Shown: positions 26,899 to 34,244 of the stretch, piece after piece
Position numbering within the stretch: position 1 is the stretch's first letter
Layout: every line of letters starts with the position of its first letter
NCBI RefSeq assembly: GCF_003008535.1
Contig: NZ_CP027666.1
Span: 1 to 64,000, forward strand
Source: Ottowia oryzae
GTDB lineage: Bacteria > Pseudomonadota > Gammaproteobacteria > Burkholderiales > Burkholderiaceae_C
Length of the DNA stretch: 64,000 nucleotides
Direction: 5' to 3'
Translations under genes and position numbers: made by a program
The notes under the pieces: generated by a model
Told to the model about the DNA's origin: nothing
Database searches by the model: none
What the model saw: the letters and a program-made list of their open reading frames with translations, nothing else

Positions 26899-26950
26899 GT
26901 TTTTGATAGCTGCCAGCGCAGAAGCAGCGGGCGCCAGAACCCCATTTTGC
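26899..26950 (-). repeat. Dispersed palindromic element, intergenic copy
   Basis: On the minus strand: AAAATGGGGTTCTGGCGCCC then TGCGCTGGCAGCTATCAAAA. It sits against the stop codon end of the phospholipase-D gene. Confidence 0.65.
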
Positions 26951-28570
26951 TTAAAGCATCTCGTCGGGCGCGAAGGGGCCGAGCAGTTGCAGCATCATGC
27001 GCAGGCCCAGGCTGGCGTCGGGTTCGCTGGTGGCGTCGCCAAAGCTGGCGCCGGCGGGGGCCTTCCAGCGCAGCTGGCCTTCGGGGGTAAGTTCCATGCG
27101 CCAGGCGCTGTCGTCCAGCGTGTCGTCGATCTTGGCCGTGGCCTCGCGCGAGAGGGCGGCGCTGCGGATCACCAGCGCGATTTCGGTGTTCTGCAGCTTG
27201 GAGCGCAGGTCCAGGTTCATCGAGCCAATGCTGATCACCCGCCCGTCGATGATGAAGATCTTGGAATGCAGGCTGGCCTTGGAGCCCCCGGCGCCTGAGC
27301 CGAACACGGTGCGGTCGAGCTTGGCGCCTTGCTCGGCGCGCATCTCGTACAGCTCCACGCCCAGGCGAATCAGCGCTTCGCGGTAGCGCGCGTAGCCCAC
27401 GTGCGCCAGCGGCGCGTCGTTGGACGCCAGCGAGTTGGTCAGCACGCGCACGCGCACGCCGCGTTGGCGCATGTCGGCAAACACTTTCATCATCTGCGGG
27501 CCGGGCACGAAGTACGGCGAGACGATGAGCGCGTCGCCCCGGGCGCGCTGCATCAGGTGCAGCATGCCGTCGACCACGGTGTCTTCGCTGTGCTCGTCGT
27601 TCTGCTCGGGCACCAGCTTGGAGGGCTGGTCCACCAGCAGCAGCGCGGGTGCCCAGATCAGCGGCAGGCTGCGCAGGTCGGCGGGGCCGGGCAAGGTGGC
27701 GGCCGGGTCTTGCGCAGCCGCCGCGCTGGGTGCCGCAGAGGCGGAGGGCGCCGCAGCAGACGCCTGCGCGGGCCCGGGCGCCGCGCCGTGGTCGGCCTGC
27801 GGCGGCTGCTCAGGCGTGGTGGACACGTCGCGCAGGCGGCGCAGCTCTTGCGGCGTGATCAGCGACTGCACGGGGTAGGCCAGCGCGTCGTTCCAGTAGC
27901 GGTCGAAGCTGGCGGACATGGCACGCACGACGGGCCCCACGGCCAGCACGTCCATATCGACAAAGTTGCTGCCGTCTGCCGTGCCGAAGTAGGCGTCGCC
28001 CAGGTTGCGCCCGCCGGTGATGCCCCAGGCGTTGTCGGCCACATACAGCTTGTTGTGCATGCGGTGCTGAATGCGCTGAAAGTCGCCCAGCGCCCCCACC
28101 GCGCGCAGCATGCCGGCGCCGCGCCCGCCCGGCAGCGGGTTGAACATGCGCATTTCCACGTTGGGCACGAAGGCCATGCCCATCACCAGCGCATTGCGGC
28201 CGGTGGAGTTGAAGTCGTCCAGCAGGATGCGCACGCGCACGCCGCGCGCGGCGGCTTGCCGCACGGCGCGCAGCAAGTCGCGCGAACTGGCGTCGGCGTG
28301 GATGGCGTAATACTGGATGTCCAGCGTGCGGGTGGCGGCCTGCGTCAGCGCCAGGCGGGTGCTGAACGCCTCGTTGGGCGAGCCGACCAGCGCAAAGCCC
28401 GAATCGCCCGCGCGCGCGGTGCGCGGCGTGAGGCTGGCCGCCAGCTGGCCCAGCGGCGTGCCTTGCGGCGCAGACAACGCTCGGGACACGGGCCGGTCCA
28501 CATCCTTGGGCAGGCTGCCGCAACCAGTCAATGCCACTAAGGCGCACAGGCCCGCCAGCAGCCACGCCAT
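26951..28570 (-). CDS. Phospholipase D-family lipoprotein (cardiolipin synthase C-like)
   Basis: 539 residues from ATG 28570, which puts a signal peptide (MAWLLAGLCALVALTGCGS) with lipobox LTGC at the start. Two HKD catalytic motifs are seen: HNKLYVADN followed by GGRNLGDAYFG, and HSKIFIIDG followed by GSMNLDLRS. This layout matches YmdC/ClsC-type phosphatidyltransferases that build cardiolipin, though a phosphodiesterase role cannot be excluded. An Ala/Pro/Gln-rich insertion (about residues 258-298) interrupts the middle. In-frame ATGs further upstream (28696, 28693, 28666) would add a basic lead and hide the signal peptide. Confidence 0.8.
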   Translation of the reverse strand: MAWLLAGLCALVALTGCGSLPKDVDRPVSRALSAPQGTPLGQLAASLTPRTARAGDSGFALVGSPNEAFSTRLALTQAATRTLDIQYYAIHADASSRDLLRAVRQAAARGVRVRILLDDFNSTGRNALVMGMAFVPNVEMRMFNPLPGGRGAGMLRAVGALGDFQRIQHRMHNKLYVADNAWGITGGRNLGDAYFGTADGSNFVDMDVLAVGPVVRAMSASFDRYWNDALAYPVQSLITPQELRRLRDVSTTPEQPPQADHGAAPGPAQASAAAPSASAAPSAAAAQDPAATLPGPADLRSLPLIWAPALLLVDQPSKLVPEQNDEHSEDTVVDGMLHLMQRARGDALIVSPYFVPGPQMMKVFADMRQRGVRVRVLTNSLASNDAPLAHVGYARYREALIRLGVELYEMRAEQGAKLDRTVFGSGAGGSKASLHSKIFIIDGRVISIGSMNLDLRSKLQNTEIALVIRSAALSREATAKIDDTLDDSAWRMELTPEGQLRWKAPAGASFGDATSEPDASLGLRMMLQLLGPFAPDEML

Positions 28571-28783
28571 GCCTGGCCAGCGGCGGCCCGACAGCGACGC
28601 GGCGGCGCGCGGAATGCCCGGCGGCACGGGCGCGGACCAGGAAGGGGCAAGTGTCGCTGTGGGCATGGGGCGGCGCAGAAGTGGCAGCCGCATCATAGTG
28701 AGCGGCCGTGGCGCGGCCCTGTCGGACGACGGCGCCACTTGCCGGAGCGCCCTGCCGGCACTGCGCAGCCGGTGGTCGGGCGC

Positions 28784-28810
28784 AAAAAAGGCCGCGGGTC
28801 AGGCGGCCTT
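28784..28810 (-). terminator. Intrinsic terminator after yegP
   Basis: Minus-strand stem AAGGCCGC-CTGACCC-GCGGCCTT (perfect 8-bp arms at 28788-28795 and 28803-28810) running into six T residues. It lies 25 bp after the yegP stop. Confidence 0.85.
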
Positions 28811-28835
28811 GGGGGGCGTGTGCGGCGCGGGCCGC

Positions 28836-29174
28836 TCAGGCGGCGGTCTGGTCGTCCACCGTGGCGCCGGGCGCATTGGTGACGCAAGAGTGGATGCCGC
28901 CATCGCGCGCGGATTCGCTGCTGTACATCTGGCTTTGGCCGATCACCTGGCCATTGACGGCCTTCAGCGTGAAGTAGGGCGAGCCGTCCTTGCCGGTCAG
29001 CTTGGCGTACTTGGTTTCGTCGCCGCCGTTTTTCTTGACCGATTCGATGCCGTTGACCGCGCTGGCCTTGGCTTCGTACATCTCGCTGGTCAGGATGACC
29101 TGGCCGTTGCCTGCGTGCAGAGAAAAGTAGAACTTGTCGTTCTTGGATTTCTTGAGCTCGAATTTGCCTGCCAT
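28836..29174 (-). CDS. yegP: YegP-type DUF1508 protein
   Basis: 112 residues made of two DUF1508 repeats: FELKKSKNDKFYFSLHAGNG and LTGKDGSPYFTLKAVNGQVI each open a copy, with matching QVILTSEMY / QVIGQSQMY cores. Function unknown in the family; small soluble protein. AGGAG is spaced correctly before ATG 29174, so the longer frame to 29246 is rejected. It has its own strong terminator and a 147-bp upstream spacer, so it is likely a single-gene unit. Confidence 0.9.
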   Translation of the reverse strand: MAGKFELKKSKNDKFYFSLHAGNGQVILTSEMYEAKASAVNGIESVKKNGGDETKYAKLTGKDGSPYFTLKAVNGQVIGQSQMYSSESARDGGIHSCVTNAPGATVDDQTAA

Positions 29175-29321
29175 GGAATCTCCTGGATTGGCGCCAAAGC
29201 ACAGTTGGCTGGCGCGCATTGTGGCCGCTGGATCAAGGCATTTCAATGTCCTGCGGCGGCGGCGTGCATTTGTGCACAGCGTTGTGGCGCCACAGCGAAA
29301 GGCTGCCCAGCCCGCGCGCCT

Positions 29322-30476
29322 TCAGCTTTGGATCAGCCGCCGCGACTTGGATACCGACTGCATCATCCCCAGCGCCAGCCCCAGCGTGACCATGGCGGTT
29401 CCCCCGTAGCTGATGAAAGGCAGCGGCACGCCCACTACCGGCAGGATGCCGCTGACCATGCCCATGTTGACGAAGGCGTAGGTGAAAAAGATGGTGGTCA
29501 GCGCGGCGGCCAGCAGGCGAGCGAACAAGGTGGGCCCGTCCGAGGCGATCAGCAAGCCGCGCAGGATCAGGAAGGTGAAGCCGGCCAACAGCGCCAGGTT
29601 GCCGATCAGGCCGAATTCCTCGGAGAAGGCGGCAAAGATGAAATCGGTGGTGCGCTCTGGAATGAATTCCAGGTGCGTCTGCGTGCCCTGCATGAAGCCC
29701 TTGCCGCTAACGCCACCGGAGCCGATGGCGATCATGCCCTGCAGGATGTGAAAGCCCTTGCCCAGCGGGTCGCGCGTGGGGTCCAGCAACGTGCATACGC
29801 GCTGGCGCTGGTATTCGTGCAGCACCACCCAATCCACGCCGTCGGCGCACAGCTCGGTCTCGAACGAGAGGATCAGCACGACGACCACCGCGCCGATCAG
29901 CACCGGGGGCAGCACCAGCTTCCACGGCAGGCCCGCGAAGAAGATGACGGCCAGCCCCGCCGCCATCACCAGCAGCGCGGTGCCCAGGTCGGGCTGCTTC
30001 ATGATCAGCCCCACCGGCACCGCCAGCAGCGCGAAGGCGACGACGAAATCCACCGGCCGGGTTTGCCCCTCGCGGCGGTGAAACCACCAGGCCAGCATGA
30101 GCGGCGTGGCGATCTTGAGCAACTCGCTGGGCTGGATGACCACGCCCAAGTTCACCCAGCGCGTGGCGCCCTTCTTGGTGATGCCGAACAAGGCCACCGC
30201 CAGCAGCAGGGCCACCCCCACGACATACAGCGGCACGGCCAGGCTCATCAGGCGCTGCGGTGGCACCTGGGCCACCACCAGCATGATGCCGGCGGCAATC
30301 AGCATGTTGCGGCCGTGGTCGACAAAACGGGTGCCGTGATCGAACCCGGACGAATACATCGCCGTCAGCCCCATGCCGGCCAGCATGCACACCGACAGCA
30401 GCAGCCAGAAATCAAACCCCTTCAGGAACGGCACAAAGCGCCGCCAGAGCGAGGGACGTTCAAACACAACTGCCAT
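29322..30476 (-). CDS. rodA: Rod-shape SEDS glycosyltransferase RodA
   Basis: 384-residue SEDS protein with about ten membrane helices that polymerises lipid II during elongation with a class B PBP. Typical segments: GATRWVNLGVVIQPSELLK, MKQPDLGTALL, the large outer loop with PLGKGFHILQGMIAIGSGG and HLEFIPERTTDFIFA, and VPLPFISYGGTAMV. It is distinct from the FtsW encoded in the dcw cluster of the same window. ATG 30476 gives MAVVFERPSLWRR; the longer frame is not supported. It is not next to an elongasome PBP2 gene here, which is less usual; the mreBCD-mrdA genes may lie elsewhere. Confidence 0.93.
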   Translation of the reverse strand: MAVVFERPSLWRRFVPFLKGFDFWLLLSVCMLAGMGLTAMYSSGFDHGTRFVDHGRNMLIAAGIMLVVAQVPPQRLMSLAVPLYVVGVALLLAVALFGITKKGATRWVNLGVVIQPSELLKIATPLMLAWWFHRREGQTRPVDFVVAFALLAVPVGLIMKQPDLGTALLVMAAGLAVIFFAGLPWKLVLPPVLIGAVVVVLILSFETELCADGVDWVVLHEYQRQRVCTLLDPTRDPLGKGFHILQGMIAIGSGGVSGKGFMQGTQTHLEFIPERTTDFIFAAFSEEFGLIGNLALLAGFTFLILRGLLIASDGPTLFARLLAAALTTIFFTYAFVNMGMVSGILPVVGVPLPFISYGGTAMVTLGLALGMMQSVSKSRRLIQS

Positions 30477-30624
30477 GGCCGAATTATCCCTTGCCGACGC
30501 CGCGCGTGCCTTGCCGCTGGCGGCCCGACCCCGCCGGGCGGCGGGCGACTGCCGCGCGCCGGCCTGCGGATATGGCATGACGGCCGCGCCCAGCGCTGAA
30601 ACCCTTGCCCGCTACCATGGCCGC

Positions 30625-31224
30625 ATGCCCATCACCCACCTGCTTTACCTGCACGGCTTTCGTTCTTCACCGCAATCGACCAAGGCGCGGGCCATGGCCG
30701 CGCGCGTGCAGGCCGACCACCCCGGCGTGACCTGGTGGTGCCCGCAACTGCCGCCCTCGCCGCGCGAAGCCGCCGCACTGATCCGGCAGGGCACGGCCGA
30801 CTGGCCGGCCGAGCGCATGGCGGTGGTCGGCTCGTCGCTGGGCGGCTTTTACGCCACCTGGGTGGCCGAGCAGCGCGGCTGCAAGGCGGTGCTGCTGAAC
30901 CCGGCCGTGGACCCGGCGCGCGACCTGGCCAAGTACATCGGCGAGCAGACCGCCTGGCACGACCCGGCCGAGCGCTTCTTCTTCCGCCCCGAGTACATCG
31001 ACGAGCTGCGCGCGCTGGCTTGCGGCCCCATCGCCCGGCCAGAGCGCTACTTCGCCGTGATCGCCAAGGGCGACGAGCTGCTGGACTGGCGCGAGATGGC
31101 GGGCCGCTACCCCGGCGCGGCCATCCGCCTGCTGGAAGGCAGCGACCACGCGCTGAGCGACTTTGACCAGCACATCGGCGCCGTGATGGCCTTTTTGGAA
31201 CTCACCGGCCAGCCTGGGCTCTGA
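30625..31224 (+). CDS. yqiA: YqiA-type alpha/beta-hydrolase (esterase)
   Basis: 199-residue small hydrolase. LLYLHGFRSSPQSTKA is the oxyanion/start motif, the nucleophile Ser is in VVGSSLGGFYATW, with Asp in AKGDELLD and His in EGSDHALSDF. YqiA family members are esterases acting on acyl thioesters or short-chain esters. ATG 30625 is chosen because the longer frame from 30373 overlaps the rodA start and is low-complexity. It is divergent from rodA across a 148-bp spacer. Confidence 0.88.
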   Translation: MPITHLLYLHGFRSSPQSTKARAMAARVQADHPGVTWWCPQLPPSPREAAALIRQGTADWPAERMAVVGSSLGGFYATWVAEQRGCKAVLLNPAVDPARDLAKYIGEQTAWHDPAERFFFRPEYIDELRALACGPIARPERYFAVIAKGDELLDWREMAGRYPGAAIRLLEGSDHALSDFDQHIGAVMAFLELTGQPGL

Positions 31225-31249
31225 CATTGGAGCCTTAGAAACGGAGATG

Positions 31250-31302
31250 GCTACATTTTCAATAGCTGCCAGCGCCCGTACCACCTGCGCTGGAGGCCCA
31301 TT
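31250..31302 (-). repeat. Dispersed palindromic element, intergenic copy
   Basis: On the minus strand GGGCCTCCAGCGCAGGTGGT is followed by GGGCGCTGGCAGCTATTGAA, one of the best-preserved copies. It lies between yqiA and the cytochrome b561 gene. Confidence 0.75.
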
Positions 31303-31341
31303 CCTTCAATCAGTCAACTTGGGCACATCAAGAAAACCAGC

Positions 31342-31872
31342 ATGAAATCAGACACCACCAACCGCTACGGCACCGCGACCCGCTTTCTGCACTGGACGAT
31401 GGCGCTGTGCATTGCGTGGATGGTGTTTTCGGCGCTGATCCCCGACGCCTTGACCGACAAAAGCGCGCAGGCCTTCTTCCGCAACGGGCACAAGCAGGTG
31501 GGCAGCCTGCTGTTCGTGCTGATCATCGTGCGCCTGGGGTGGGCCATGGCCAACGCCAGCCGCCGGCCAGCGTCGCTCAGCCTGGCCGCCAAGCTGGGGC
31601 ACTGGGCGCTGTATGCGTTGATGTTGGCCATACCCAGCATTGCGCTGCTGCGGCAATACGGCTCGGGCCGCGCGTTTTCGCCGCTGGGCCTGCCCATCTT
31701 CCCGGGCTTTGACCCCAGCCAGAAGATCGACTGGATGGTTCAGCTGGGCGGCCTGCTGCACGGCGAGCTCGCCTGGGTGCTGTTGGCGCTGGTCGCCGGC
31801 CACGTCGCCATGGTCTGGTGGCACCGCCGCCAGGGGGGCGCGGAAGACGTGCTGCCGCGCATGGTCGGCTGA
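31342..31872 (+). CDS. Cytochrome b561 family protein
   Basis: 176-residue di-haem membrane protein with four helices. Candidate haem ligands are His17 (TRFLHWTMAL), His50 (FFRNGHKQVGSLLF), and His in LLHGELAWVLLALVAGHVAM. Such proteins move electrons between quinone and a partner such as superoxide or a periplasmic acceptor; the partner is unknown here. The gene converges on an XRE regulator with a 40-bp gap that has a weak GC hairpin. Confidence 0.85.
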   Translation: MKSDTTNRYGTATRFLHWTMALCIAWMVFSALIPDALTDKSAQAFFRNGHKQVGSLLFVLIIVRLGWAMANASRRPASLSLAAKLGHWALYALMLAIPSIALLRQYGSGRAFSPLGLPIFPGFDPSQKIDWMVQLGGLLHGELAWVLLALVAGHVAMVWWHRRQGGAEDVLPRMVG

Positions 31873-31912
31873 GCGGGCTGACAACGGCCTGATGGGCCCG
31901 CCCTTGGCAGGC

Positions 31913-32806
31913 TCAGCGGGGCGCGGCCAGCAGCCGATCCAGCGCGGCGGCGGCCTCGTCGGTCAGCGGCAGGTACACCATCAGACGCCGGTCGTTGCGC
32001 GGCGCTGACCACCAGTTGGTCTGCCGCAGCCGAATCGTGCCCAGCGTGGGGTGTTGAAAGGTCTTGTCGCGGTTTTCTGGGCTGTGCACCTGGTAGCGCT
32101 CCCAAGCGTCTCGGAACGCCGCCGAATTCGCCATGAAATGGTCCAGGCGGGCCTGCCAGGCCGGATCTTGCGCATGCCGGGTGGAGCCCGCGCGGAACAT
32201 GGCCACCAGGTGCTGCACGGTATCGGCCTCGCGCACCAGCAGGCGGCCCCATTCGGGGTTGAACAAAGCCTGGTGCAGACAATTGCGCTCAACTTCGGCC
32301 ATTTGGGCTAAATGGATGCCCATCAGCGCTTCATACGCCGCATTGCAGGCCACGATGTCCAGCGCGCTGTTTTGCAGCAATGCGGGGTAAGGCAGCAGCT
32401 TGCGCAGCAGCAGACCGTGGCCTTCGGGAAACGGGCAATCGCCGGGTTGAGGCGCCAGCCGGGCCTCAGTGTGCAGGCCGGCCAGCGCCAGCACGTGCTG
32501 CACCTCGTCGTCGCTGCACTGCAGCGCTCGGGCGATGGCGACCAACGCCTGGCGCGAGGGGCGCACGTCGCGGCCCTGCTCCAGCTTGGTGTACCAGGTC
32601 ACCCCAATGCCGGCCAGCTGCGCCACTTCCTCACGCCGCAGGCCGGGGGTGCGCACCCGCCCGTAGCGCGCCAGGCCCAGCGGGGCGGCGGCCAGGCTTT
32701 CGCGCCGGGCACGCAAAAAGCGCCCCAGCTGCGCGATGCCGGCAGGCGGCGGAACGGCGGCAGGCGCGGGCGAACCAGTGGCGGGTGGATTCAGGGTTGT
32801 GGGCAT
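31913..32806 (-). CDS. XRE-type regulator with MmyB-like ligand-binding domain
   Basis: 297 residues. The helix-turn-helix is TPGLRREEVAQLAGIGVTWY with TKLEQGRDVRPS following (about 53-82), and the C-terminal MmyB-like domain includes NSALDIVACNAAYEALMG, RNCLHQALFNPEWGRL and TLGTIRLRQTNWW, a fold that binds fatty-acid-like ligands in the family. The N-terminal 25 residues are Pro/Ala-rich. It is divergent from a drug/metabolite exporter gene, the standard arrangement of a local repressor and its target; a palindrome lies between them. Confidence 0.87.
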   Translation of the reverse strand: MPTTLNPPATGSPAPAAVPPPAGIAQLGRFLRARRESLAAAPLGLARYGRVRTPGLRREEVAQLAGIGVTWYTKLEQGRDVRPSRQALVAIARALQCSDDEVQHVLALAGLHTEARLAPQPGDCPFPEGHGLLLRKLLPYPALLQNSALDIVACNAAYEALMGIHLAQMAEVERNCLHQALFNPEWGRLLVREADTVQHLVAMFRAGSTRHAQDPAWQARLDHFMANSAAFRDAWERYQVHSPENRDKTFQHPTLGTIRLRQTNWWSAPRNDRRLMVYLPLTDEAAAALDRLLAAPR

Positions 32807-32854
32807 GGTCTTCGCTTAGCGCCTATGAAGGCACTGTTGGCGGTGCTAACTGGC

Positions 32855-32881
32855 TAGCCTGAGCCACTCAAGCCTAGGCTA
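32855..32881. promoter_or_regulatory. Palindromic operator candidate between XRE regulator and MFS gene
   Basis: AGCCTAGGCT (32871-32880) is a perfect 10-bp palindrome, and TAGCCT (32855-32860) pairs with AGGCTA (32876-32881) as a wider dyad. It lies 49 bp from the regulator start and about 75 bp from the exporter start, a fitting place for a divergent repressor. Confidence 0.45.
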
Positions 32882-32953
32882 AGCAGAATCTTGTACCAGT
32901 TTAAACGGTGCATCACACTGCCAACCATCCTGAGTTCTACCGAGAGGAATGGC

Positions 32954-34165
32954 ATGCGACGCATTGCAGCCGACCGCGCCAGCTTTGGCGTGTTTCTGGC
33001 CTTCCTGCTGATTCCGCTGTCGGGCATCGGCACCGACATCTACCTGCCCTCCATGCCGTCGATGACCAGCGCGCTGGGCGCGTCGGCGGCGCAAATTCAG
33101 CTGACTCTGACGCTGTTCATCGCAGGCTATGGCCTGGGGCAGCTGGTGGTCGGCGTGCTGCTGGACCGTTATGGCCGCTGGCGGCCGATGCTGGTGGCGC
33201 TGGCGCTGTTTGCGGCGTCCAGTGCGCTGATCGCCGTCAGCGACGATCTGCGCGTGATCTGGGCGCTGCGGTTGCTGCAGGGGCTGTTGGGCGCCGTGGT
33301 GGTGGTCAGCAAGCGCACTTTTTTTGTGGACGTGTTCCGCGGTGCGGCGCTGCAGCGCTATTTGACGTGGATGACGGTCGTCTGGTCGCTGGGGCCCATC
33401 TGCGCGCCGTTCGTCGGCGGCTTTGTGCAGACGCACTGGGGCTGGCGCACCAATTTTGTGCTGCTGGCGGTCTTTGCCCTGCTGGCACTGGCGTTGGAGC
33501 TGGTCGGTGGCGGCGAAACGCTGGCCAAGCCGCAGCCGATTGCCCCGCGCGAGGTGTGGGCCCGCGCGCGCCAGATCCTGGGCAATGCGCCCTTCCTGCG
33601 GGGTGTGCTGTGCGTGAGCGTGCCCTACGCCATGGTGCTGGGCTGGAGCATGGCGTCGCCCTTCCTGGTCGAGCACGTCTACCACCGCCCGGCCACGACC
33701 ACCGGCGCGCTGGCGCTTTTGATGGGCCTGGCCTGGATGGCCGGCGGCCTGCTGGCGCGCGCCTTGCTGCCATGGTCGCTGCCGCGCAAGCACGCGCTGG
33801 CGGTGACGGGCATGGTGGTCTTCATTGGCTTGCTGGCGGCGTCTTCGCTGCTGCCGCCTAGCTGGCAGTCGCTGTGGCTGGTGGCGGCCGCGGCGTTCGC
33901 CATCCACTGCTGCGCCGGGCTGGTGTTCAACATCCACTTTGCCCATGTGCTGTCAATGTTTCCGCAAAACGCGGCGCTGTCGGGCGGGCTGGCCGGTGGG
34001 CTGGCGTTTCTGCTGACCTCGGTGCTGTCCACGCTGGCGGTGAGCGCGGTGCACCCGCAATCTGCCGTGGGGCTGGCGCTGATGTACGGCACTCTGCTGG
34101 TGGTGCTGGTGGCATGCACCGTGTTCGTGATGCGCCCGGGCGGGCGCACCATGGCCGCCGGTTGA
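32954..34165 (+). CDS. MFS exporter of the Bcr/CflA family
   Basis: 403-residue twelve-helix drug-resistance type transporter. The N-terminus GIGTDIYLPSMPSMTSALG and the loop GVLLDRYGRWRPML are characteristic of Bcr/CflA, followed by the helix-4/5 region with RLLQGLLGAVVVVSKRTFFV (motif C-like). GAGAGGAA precedes ATG 32954. Divergent from the XRE regulator, which probably controls it. Substrate (drug, sulfonamide or metabolite) cannot be predicted. Confidence 0.88.
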   Translation: MRRIAADRASFGVFLAFLLIPLSGIGTDIYLPSMPSMTSALGASAAQIQLTLTLFIAGYGLGQLVVGVLLDRYGRWRPMLVALALFAASSALIAVSDDLRVIWALRLLQGLLGAVVVVSKRTFFVDVFRGAALQRYLTWMTVVWSLGPICAPFVGGFVQTHWGWRTNFVLLAVFALLALALELVGGGETLAKPQPIAPREVWARARQILGNAPFLRGVLCVSVPYAMVLGWSMASPFLVEHVYHRPATTTGALALLMGLAWMAGGLLARALLPWSLPRKHALAVTGMVVFIGLLAASSLLPPSWQSLWLVAAAAFAIHCCAGLVFNIHFAHVLSMFPQNAALSGGLAGGLAFLLTSVLSTLAVSAVHPQSAVGLALMYGTLLVVLVACTVFVMRPGGRTMAAG

Positions 34166-34244
34166 GGCGGCGGGTTCAAGCCGCACGGCGCCTTGGGGCA
34201 CGGCTGCCGCGCGCGGCCTGCTTAATGGGACAATCCGCGCCTCT

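Noticed and set aside
31873..31901. Terminator between the cytochrome b561 and XRE genes
   Set aside because: Only a 6-bp GCGGGC/GCCCGC stem with a long loop and no T tract; too weak to call.
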